Assembly (NCBI GenBank): GCA_019454865.1
Contig: JACFNJ010000074.1
Location: forward strand, 1-10,788
Reading direction: 5' to 3'
From: Bacteroidia bacterium
GTDB lineage: Bacteria; Bacteroidota; Bacteroidia; UKL13-3
DNA: 10,788 nucleotides
Part shown: piece by piece, positions 5,253-10,788 of the stretch
How the letters are laid out: each line of letters starts with the position of its first letter
Position numbering within the stretch: the first letter of the stretch is position 1
Translations under genes and position numbers: made by a program
The notes under the pieces: model-generated
What the model was told of the DNA's origin: nothing
The model's database searches: none
The model's input: only the letters and a program-made list of their open reading frames with translations

Positions 5253-6361
5253 ATTGCATTTAACAAAATTTGAATATTCTTAGAGTTATTAAAACCGTTG
5301 TTTAAGTTTTGCTTACGAGTTTCAATTTCTTTTTCAGAAAAAGGTACTTGCATTAATTCAATCAAGGCTTCACGCATTTCATTTGCAGTATTCGCAATAC
5401 TACACAAATTTGCCAAGCCTGTATTTTCTACCATCATGTCATTGGCTATTACCCATCTGCCTTGATACAAAACATTTATCAGTTTCAATTTAATTCCTGT
5501 ACTTTGAAATGTAGGTAAAACATTAATGTGCGCATCGGCAGTTAATTGATTTATTTCATTCGTAGTTGCATTTTCAAATAACTGAATATTATTTAATGCA
5601 CTTACCATTTTAGTTAATTGTGGTGATGGTTTATTGCCTGCAATAATTAACGGAATATCAAGCTTACTAAAAACCTCATTTACTAAATACTTAGCAGCCT
5701 CATCATTTTCGCCCACACTTAAATTCCCATGATAAAAAGCAAATTTTCCATAACCTGAAACGGATGTAACTGAAGTATTAGCATGAAATGCCGGTAATAG
5801 AGTAACAGCACTATAACGAGATTTTAGTTCATTGCAATCGTTGGGTGAAATTGCAAATATTTCAGTAGCGTGTGTTAAAATATTTTCAAATTGTTTCAGG
5901 CGTTCAGATTCTTTTGAAAAAAAATATTTCTTGAAAAAATTAGTTTCAACTTCCTCTAATTTACGATAATAGTCATGCTCAATATTATGCATTCGAACAA
6001 AGCGTTTGCGTTTTGAAAGTTGAGGGTTATTTAAAAAAAAACAGGAATGTAACCCTTCAAACAAAATGGGAGCATCATCAGCCAATAAATTGTTTAATAA
6101 TTCTTCGTCATTACGTGTTGTAACAATATATGGTAGTGTACCAATAAATGGGTTTACAAATTTTCGTCTTGAATAATAATATACCTTTTTACACAGTTTT
6201 TTTAGTTGTTCGTTAGGTTCTCGTCCATACTCAAAAACATGTAATATAATATCAACTCCGGATTTAGATAACTCTTGAATTTTATAATAAACATCAATCA
6301 CACCACCATAATTTGGTGGGAAAGGATTATCAAAACTTACGATGTGAAGTTGTTTATTCAT
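5249..6361 (-). CDS. GT-B glycosyltransferase (family 4-like)
   Basis: A 370-residue soluble protein with the two-domain GT-B layout. The N-terminal half starts HIVSFDNPFPPNYGGVIDVYYKI (glycine-rich acceptor-side loop at 12-20), has a RMHNIEHDYY segment (123-132) and ends near SPNDCNEL. The C-terminal nucleotide-sugar half has FAFYHGNLSVGEN (207-219), IPLIIAGNKP (236-245) and HINVLPTFQSTGIKLKLINVLYQGRWVIAND (about 278-308). The donor-site region lacks the usual E-x7-E (STGIKLKLIN instead), a variant I associate with a Bacteroidota subgroup. Probably adds a sugar to a surface polysaccharide or lipid; sugar unknown. The ATG at 6361 is preferred over a TTG one codon upstream (6364). The start overlaps the stop of the upstream glycosyltransferase gene (ATGAATAA), so the two are translationally coupled and may act in one pathway. 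Confidence 0.8.
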   Translation of the reverse strand: MNKQLHIVSFDNPFPPNYGGVIDVYYKIQELSKSGVDIILHVFEYGREPNEQLKKLCKKVYYYSRRKFVNPFIGTLPYIVTTRNDEELLNNLLADDAPILFEGLHSCFFLNNPQLSKRKRFVRMHNIEHDYYRKLEEVETNFFKKYFFSKESERLKQFENILTHATEIFAISPNDCNELKSRYSAVTLLPAFHANTSVTSVSGYGKFAFYHGNLSVGENDEAAKYLVNEVFSKLDIPLIIAGNKPSPQLTKMVSALNNIQLFENATTNEINQLTADAHINVLPTFQSTGIKLKLINVLYQGRWVIANDMMVENTGLANLCSIANTANEMREALIELMQVPFSEKEIETRKQNLNNGFNNSKNIQILLNAI

Positions 6362-7448
6362 CAAAAACTTTTTTATACAAATTAATGAGTTTTACGGATT
6401 CTTTTTCCCAAATCCATTCCTTAGCTGCAAGTTTACAGTTTTCTTTCAGTTGCTGGTATTTTACATCATTATCTAACAACGTAATAATGCTTTTTTCAAT
6501 TGATGCAGCAGAATACTCAGAAAAAACAGAAACCTCAAACTGTTTATTTAGTTTTTGATACTCAATAAAACCTGCACAAACAGAAGGTACATGTGCTTGC
6601 ACATAATCAAAAAACTTATTAGCAATACTGTATTGATAACTTATGCTTTCATCAGAAAGCACATTAATTCCAATCCATGCCTTTTGTGTATAATCATGCA
6701 AGCTTGAAGCATCAATTCTGCCATGAAAAAAAACTTTATCTGTTATATTTAATGTGCTTGCAAGTTGTTTCAACTTTTCACGCAATAAACCATCGCCTGC
6801 AATATGAAACCCAACGGGCAAGTTAGCACATGCTATTAATGTTTCCTCTAAGCCTCTTCCTTCATTTAAATCTCCTTGATACCAAACAATCTTATTGGTG
6901 CTTGCATACGTTTCAGTAATTTTAGAAGTTGGCATATTTCTAATAACATGAAAAGGGATTTGATATTGGTAAGTAAAAATATTTGCTAACTCATCGCCCA
7001 CAGTATAAGCTAATTTAGCTTTGCCTACACATGCATCCAACACGTGTTGCCAAATAGCTTTTATAATTGGTCTATGTATTAACTCAGGAACCTCGGTATA
7101 ATATTCGTGCGCATCAAAAATTAGTTTTTTATTTTTAATTATTGATGCTAATGTATTAGGTAAAATAGTATCTGCATCAATAGCACAATAAGCATCAAAT
7201 GAATTGCCGATGAGCCACAAAAACAAACGCAGATTATACTCCAAATAAAAAAGCGGACCTGAATGAAAAATACATTGTATTCGATGTTGAGAATAAACTT
7301 GGTCAGTTAAATTTTTATGAACTTTTTTAACCCTTCCTACCAATGTAACATGGTAACCGGCATTGTGCAATGTAGTACAAATGCGATTCATTCGTTGATC
7401 GGTAACTAAATCGTTAGTAACGGTAAAAACTATTCTTTTTCTGTCCAA
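6354..7448 (-). CDS. GT-B glycosyltransferase (family 4-like), TTG start
   Basis: A 364-residue GT-B enzyme without predicted membrane anchor. It opens with KRIVFTVTNDLVTDQRMNRI, typical of the N-terminus of Bacteroidota glycosyltransferases, then VTLVGRV, FDAHEYYTEVPEL (111-123) and the donor-binding half: WYQGDLNEGRGLEE (189-202), FHIAGDGLLREKL (214-226), VFFHGRIDASSLHDY (239-253) and YSIANKFFDYVQAHVPSV (273-290). It likely builds cell-surface polysaccharide. The only start codon before the conserved N-terminal strand is TTG at 7446-7448, lying inside recQ, so the genes overlap by 19 bp; the next ATG (Met 20) would cut off the first strand. It overlaps the next glycosyltransferase gene by 8 bp. 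Clustering of two glycosyltransferases suggests successive steps of one assembly pathway. Confidence 0.82.
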   Translation of the reverse strand: MDRKRIVFTVTNDLVTDQRMNRICTTLHNAGYHVTLVGRVKKVHKNLTDQVYSQHRIQCIFHSGPLFYLEYNLRLFLWLIGNSFDAYCAIDADTILPNTLASIIKNKKLIFDAHEYYTEVPELIHRPIIKAIWQHVLDACVGKAKLAYTVGDELANIFTYQYQIPFHVIRNMPTSKITETYASTNKIVWYQGDLNEGRGLEETLIACANLPVGFHIAGDGLLREKLKQLASTLNITDKVFFHGRIDASSLHDYTQKAWIGINVLSDESISYQYSIANKFFDYVQAHVPSVCAGFIEYQKLNKQFEVSVFSEYSAASIEKSIITLLDNDVKYQQLKENCKLAAKEWIWEKESVKLINLYKKVFDE

Positions 7449-9346
7449 AATAATTTCTGTTCGTTGTTGTATTGCAAATTACCAATATCTATCAAATGCC
7501 GTATAAAAGCGATACTTTTTTCTTGTGGGTATTCTTTTAACTGATTTATAAGATCTTTTAAATGGATAGGATTATTAATCAAGGATTTTTTAATGGTTTG
7601 TTCTAATTTTTTAGTAGTCTCTTTATCTAAATCAGCCTTTTTATTTTCAATACAAATATCACACAAACCACAATTATCACTTGTAAACTCATTAAAATAT
7701 TCAACCAAAACTTTACTTCTACATACATGTTTATTTGTAGCATAACCAATCATGGCGTTTAATTTTTGGGTTGCTAAATCTTTTCTTTGGCTTATCATCG
7801 TGCTTTTAATGGATAAGGATTCGGCTGCAACACGGGCTGTTGTAAACTGCAATTGAGGCTTATCCTTTTGTGGCTGATAGTCTGCTAAACCAAGTGTTGT
7901 AAGACTATTCAAAAACTGTATTACAAAGTTTTTATCTCTATTATATCGTTTTGCAAGTTGTTGTTCGTTTATTGTAACATACGTATCAAACAAGCCACCA
8001 TAGCTACGTAAAAGTAATTTAATGGCATCATCATACTTTTGATTTTCTACCTGAAACTTATACAAAATTTCATGGTTTACAATAAACTTAAATTTGGATG
8101 ACTCAAAAAATGATTCGGTAAGTTCAATCCTTTCACATTGCTGAAGAAGCTTTAATGCAGGATAAACAATGTTAATATCAAGAGCAAAACGCTGGCAAAA
8201 TTCATTAATATCAAAATCAAAACTATTATCGGGCAATGCACCAATGGGCAAGCTATAATAATTACATAAAGCCTGATATACTTGTTTTAATTTCTTCTCA
8301 TCCGGAAAACTTAATTCCAATCGCTTTTGTGCATTTTCTTTATCACTATCGTGAAACAATAGCACACAATAAGCACGCTTCTCATCTCTACCTGCTCGGC
8401 CTGCTTCTTGGTAATAACTTTCAATGGATTCCGGCATTTCATAATGTATAACAACTCTACAATCCGGCTTATCTATTCCCATTCCAAATGCATTGGTACA
8501 AACCATTATGCGTGTATGATTATGTATCCAATTGTCTTGCTTTTTTTCGCGAATCGGGTTGCTCAATCCTGCATGGTAATAATCGGCTGAAATTTTATTT
8601 TGTAATAGAAACGTTGCAATATCTTGTGCATTCTTACGATTTCGTACGTATATCAAACCACTTCCTTTTACCCTATTTAGTATATGCAACATTCGTTGGT
8701 GTTTATCTTCAACAGTATTTACCACATAACTTAAATTATTTCGTACAAAACTTTTTGAAAAACAATTATTGGTTTTAAAAGAAAGTTTACGTTGAATATC
8801 ATTAACTACTTGTGTTGTAGCCGATGCGGTTAATGCCAAAATCGGAACCGATTTAATTACATCTCTAATTTCAGCTATCAATAAATACTCCGGTCTGAAA
8901 TCATAACCCCATTGGCTTATACAGTGGGCTTCATCTACAGCAATCAAACATACTTTTATGTATTCCAATCGTTCTCTGAAAGCAGTTGATTTAAGCCTTT
9001 CCGGTGATACATACAAAAATTTATAAGCATCGTTTTGTGCATTATCAATAATCAATTTTTGCTCTCTTCTACTCATGCCACTATATAAAGCAGCTGCCGG
9101 AATATTTCTTTTTTGTAATTGCTCTACTTGATCTTTCATTAAAGCAATTAGCGGGCTAATTACCAAACATACTCCTTCCAATTTCATTGCCGGAACCTGA
9201 AAACAGATAGACTTACCACCACCAGTTGGTAATAATGCCAAGGTGTCTTTACCGGATAAAATTGAATTTATAATATCTTCTTGTAATGGTCTGAACGTTT
9301 CATAACCCCAATATTGCTTTAATATGGAATGTATAGATTCAGACAT
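7430..9346 (-). CDS. recQ: ATP-dependent DNA helicase RecQ
   Basis: A 638-residue superfamily 2 helicase that unwinds DNA 3'-5' during recombination and fork repair. Motifs in order: motif 0 FRPLQEDII (18-26), Walker A PTGGGKS (40-46), ISPLIALMKDQV (63-74), YVSPERL (112-118), DEAH (138-141) with the aromatic-rich loop ISQWGYDFRPEY, ALTASAT (171-177), and motif VI QEAGRAGRD (313-321). A four-Cys zinc site lies at 542, 559, 562 and 565. In E. coli RecQ this site follows the helicase core directly; here about 195 residues intervene, containing HTH-like segments, and a short winged-helix-like tail (about 585-635) ends the protein. No HRDC domain is evident. This order appears in a short RecQ group in Bacteroidota, as far as I can recall. 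The ATG at 9346 is 5 bp after the lolD-like gene, and the 3' end overlaps a glycosyltransferase gene, so it is mid-operon. Confidence 0.93.
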   Translation of the reverse strand: MSESIHSILKQYWGYETFRPLQEDIINSILSGKDTLALLPTGGGKSICFQVPAMKLEGVCLVISPLIALMKDQVEQLQKRNIPAAALYSGMSRREQKLIIDNAQNDAYKFLYVSPERLKSTAFRERLEYIKVCLIAVDEAHCISQWGYDFRPEYLLIAEIRDVIKSVPILALTASATTQVVNDIQRKLSFKTNNCFSKSFVRNNLSYVVNTVEDKHQRMLHILNRVKGSGLIYVRNRKNAQDIATFLLQNKISADYYHAGLSNPIREKKQDNWIHNHTRIMVCTNAFGMGIDKPDCRVVIHYEMPESIESYYQEAGRAGRDEKRAYCVLLFHDSDKENAQKRLELSFPDEKKLKQVYQALCNYYSLPIGALPDNSFDFDINEFCQRFALDINIVYPALKLLQQCERIELTESFFESSKFKFIVNHEILYKFQVENQKYDDAIKLLLRSYGGLFDTYVTINEQQLAKRYNRDKNFVIQFLNSLTTLGLADYQPQKDKPQLQFTTARVAAESLSIKSTMISQRKDLATQKLNAMIGYATNKHVCRSKVLVEYFNEFTSDNCGLCDICIENKKADLDKETTKKLEQTIKKSLINNPIHLKDLINQLKEYPQEKSIAFIRHLIDIGNLQYNNEQKLFWTEKE

Positions 9347-9351
9347 GGTAA

Positions 9352-10005
9352 TTATTCTACAATTAAGCCATCTTTCATTATCAATTTACGGTCAGCTCTG
9401 TTTGCCAACTCTTCATTATGGGTTACAATTACAAAAGTTTGTTTAAACTCATCTTTTAATTTAAAAAACAAATCGTGTAACTCAGTTGCGTTTTTTGAAT
9501 CTAAGTTACCGCTTGGCTCATCGGCAAATATTACATCCGGATTATTAATTAATGCCCGTGCTACTGCCACCCGTTGTTGTTCGCCTCCGGATAATGCCGA
9601 TGGTTTGTGGTGTAACCGCTCACTTAACCCAAAATAAGTAAGTAATTCAATAGCTCGCTTTTCTACTGCTTTTGCAGATTGTTTTCCAATCCAAGCAGGC
9701 ATACACACATTTTCAAGAGCAGTAAACTCGGGTAATAATTGATGAAATTGAAAAACAAATCCAATGTGCTTGTTTCGAAAATCAGCGAGCTTTTTTGTAT
9801 TCAATTTTGTAACATCGGTATTGCATATTAGCAAATTTCCGGTGTCAGGTTTATCTAAAGTGCCCATTATTTGAAGTAAAGTAGTTTTACCTGCACCACT
9901 TGCTCCTACAATAGCAACAAGCTCTCCGCGGAGGATTTCAATATTAATGCCCTTTAAAACTTTTAAACTTTGATACGATTTAGTAACCTGCTTTACGGAA
10001 ATCAT
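9352..10005 (-). CDS. lolD: LolD-type ABC transporter ATP-binding protein
   Basis: A 217-residue ABC ATPase with all motifs: Walker A GASGAGKT (34-41), Q-loop Gln 86 in FVFQFHQLLPEFTALENV (83-100, the LolD/MacB-like hallmark), signature LSGGEQQR (138-145), Walker B VIFADEP (158-164), D-loop NLDS and switch His 196. The family drives lipoprotein release from the inner membrane (LolCDE) or other MacB/FtsX-type permeases. Here no permease gene adjoins it; in Bacteroidota the lolD gene is often separate from lolC/E, so the partner is presumably elsewhere. Met at 10005 is the better start: a TTG three codons upstream extends the frame but is not needed, and homologues start MI-x-(V/A). The stop is 5 bp before recQ. 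I found no exact TAnnTTTG in the 81-bp gap after the DoxX gene. Confidence 0.87.
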   Translation of the reverse strand: MISVKQVTKSYQSLKVLKGINIEILRGELVAIVGASGAGKTTLLQIMGTLDKPDTGNLLICNTDVTKLNTKKLADFRNKHIGFVFQFHQLLPEFTALENVCMPAWIGKQSAKAVEKRAIELLTYFGLSERLHHKPSALSGGEQQRVAVARALINNPDVIFADEPSGNLDSKNATELHDLFFKLKDEFKQTFVIVTHNEELANRADRKLIMKDGLIVE

Positions 10006-10086
10006 TTTAAACAATACTGTATTATGTCAGCAATATACAATTTGTAAAATTAATCCCTGCTTATATTTCCTTACAATCCCAAGCAG

Positions 10087-10521
10087 CTATTTTCTATTCA
10101 TAAATACAGCATCCAAAGAGTATCTGCCTGCTCCGGTAAATATTAATGCAAAGTAGGATAACAGATATAGGAATCGTATTTCAAGAATATTAAAGGCATC
10201 TTTTACTATCAATCCATGAAAAACTAAAATTACAATGAAATTAATTGTTAATGTTAATGCAGCAAAACGAGTAAATAAACCCAATACCAATAAAATAGCA
10301 CATACACCCTCAGCAAATGCAGCAAGATAAAAAGATAACTTCATGCCTATACCAATTGGGTCCATAAATTGAATTTCCTGACCTTTAATAATAACCATCA
10401 ATTTATCTAAACCATGCCCGTATAACAATACAAGTGCAAATGTTAAACGAAACAATAATAAACCTAAATCAGACCCTGCTGAATGATTAGTTGTAAAATA
10501 TTTTACTAAAGAATTACTCAT
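10087..10521 (-). CDS. DoxX-family integral membrane protein
   Basis: A 144-residue protein with four hydrophobic helices: about 18-36 (LGLLLFRLTFALVLLYGHG), 64-82 (FYLAAFAEGVCAILLVLGL), 86-104 and 116-130 (FLYLLSYFALIFTGAG). Typical DoxX features are the R-x-x-x-A-x-x-L-x-x-H-G in helix 1, the E-x-x-x-x-x-L-x-L-G-L-x-T-R-x-A-A segment and the end GAGRYSLD. DoxX proteins are inner-membrane proteins, variously tied to quinone-linked oxidation or thiol stress; the substrate here is unknown. The ATG at 10521 follows a -7 element. The lolD-like gene begins 81 bp downstream; co-transcription is possible but not shown. Confidence 0.85.
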   Translation of the reverse strand: MSNSLVKYFTTNHSAGSDLGLLLFRLTFALVLLYGHGLDKLMVIIKGQEIQFMDPIGIGMKLSFYLAAFAEGVCAILLVLGLFTRFAALTLTINFIVILVFHGLIVKDAFNILEIRFLYLLSYFALIFTGAGRYSLDAVFMNRK

Positions 10522-10546
10522 GATAATATAATTTAAAACCTATACT

Positions 10547-10554
10547 CAAAGATA
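10547..10554 (-). promoter_or_regulatory. -7 element for the DoxX gene
   Basis: On the minus strand TATCTTTG (10554 to 10547) is a perfect TAnnTTTG, 25 bases before the ATG at 10521. A short imperfectly spaced inverted repeat, CCTAT (10539-10543) and ATAGG (10552-10556), brackets it. No TTG lies at the -33 position. Confidence 0.45.
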
Positions 10555-10590
10555 GGATATAAATAATAAATCACTAATATCCAGAAATAT

Positions 10591-10788
10591 CTACTGCTGA
10601 GTATCGGGTTTGTAAAGTATTTTAGATGCAATAATTCCACCGGATAATGAAAGAACAACAACTGCAAGAGAAAGCCACTCCGGCAAATCAACATGATGAG
10701 CAAGTAGCATGCGAACACCAACAAAAGCAAGTATAATTACTAAGCTATAATTAATGTATTTGAATTGCTCAAGCATACCTACCACTAA
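10591..10788 (-). CDS. TerC-family integral membrane protein, C-terminal part (partial at window end)
   Basis: The frame is open to the window edge and ends at TAG (10591-10593), giving the last 65 residues. The text LVVGMLEQFKYINYSLVIIL, then AFVGVRMLLAHHVDLPEWLSL and a final hydrophobic helix, matches the end of TerC/Alx membrane proteins, where a loop (MLxKFxYLKYGLA) leads into a helix ending FVGVKMLL and a last helix follows. Family members have about seven helices and are linked to metal-ion (manganese) homeostasis or tellurite resistance; the acidic metal-site residues lie outside the window. A GTG at 10785 is not a true start, since the family motif continues upstream of it. Sixty-nine bases separate it from the DoxX gene. 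Confidence 0.8.
   Translation of the reverse strand, partial: LVVGMLEQFKYINYSLVIILAFVGVRMLLAHHVDLPEWLSLAVVVLSLSGGIIASKILYKPDTQQ

Noticed and set aside
8236..8778. Three overlapping open frames on the plus strand inside recQ
   Set aside because: They are antisense to conserved helicase motifs and show no coherent protein features; AT-rich sequence makes such frames common.
9329..9637. Plus-strand open frame over the lolD/recQ junction
   Set aside because: It is antisense to the ABC signature and Walker B regions, with no independent support.
10006..10014. TTG start of the LolD-type gene at 10014
   Set aside because: An ATG three codons downstream gives the normal family N-terminus; the upstream TTG is not needed.
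10057..10086. CTGCTT and AAGCAG inverted repeat after the DoxX gene as a terminator
   Set aside because: Six-bp arms with an 18-base loop and no adjacent T-run are too weak to support a terminator call.
10533..10730. Minus-strand open frame of 65 codons overlapping the TerC end
   Set aside because: It lies in another frame over the TerC-family C-terminus, which has clear family similarity; the hydrophobicity is a frame artefact.

Overview
The window is AT-rich bacterial DNA that reads as Bacteroidota, most likely an environmental member close to Chitinophagales, Sphingobacteriales or Flavobacteriales; I cannot place it more finely. Three things point there. Start codons lack Shine-Dalgarno sequences. 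Several genes are preceded by the Bacteroidota -7 element TAnnTTTG, twice with a TTG exactly 19 bases upstream. The gene families (DUF6089 barrel next to NAD kinase, MarR-YceI pair, Rieske-like lipoprotein, LolD-RecQ) also fit. It looks like chromosomal housekeeping sequence. I see no insertion sequence, phage gene, CRISPR array, tRNA or rRNA.

Left part (1-2995, + strand): the 3' end of NAD kinase; a secreted DUF6089 outer-membrane barrel with a glycine-rich tail; an ADP-ribose-pyrophosphatase-like Nudix gene interrupted by one in-frame TAA; then a two-gene unit of a MarR repressor and a periplasmic YceI lipocalin-like protein. The marR promoter is framed by a perfect 12-bp inverted repeat, a good candidate autoregulatory operator. 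A perfect 46-bp palindrome ends this unit and serves as a bidirectional terminator against the convergent gene on its right.

Middle part (2992-5252): a minus-strand pair, 3-hydroxybutyryl-CoA dehydrogenase and a Rieske-like lipoprotein overlapping by ATGAATAA, is divergent from HMG-CoA lyase on the + strand. The two enzymes meet around acetoacetate/acetoacetyl-CoA and suggest leucine or short-chain acyl-CoA catabolism.

Right part (5249-10788, - strand): read in the direction of transcription, the end of a TerC-family membrane protein, a DoxX-family membrane protein with its own -7 element, a LolD-type ABC ATPase, a RecQ helicase with an unusual domain order, and two GT-B glycosyltransferases. 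From lolD to the last glycosyltransferase the genes are 5 bp apart or overlap, so they are probably co-transcribed. The last gene overlaps the HMG-CoA lyase gene tail to tail by 4 bp.

I found no convincing undescribed multi-gene system. The points most worth a second look are the nonsense codon in the Nudix gene, the marR operator/promoter architecture, the His-less Rieske-like lipoprotein and the RecQ domain order.
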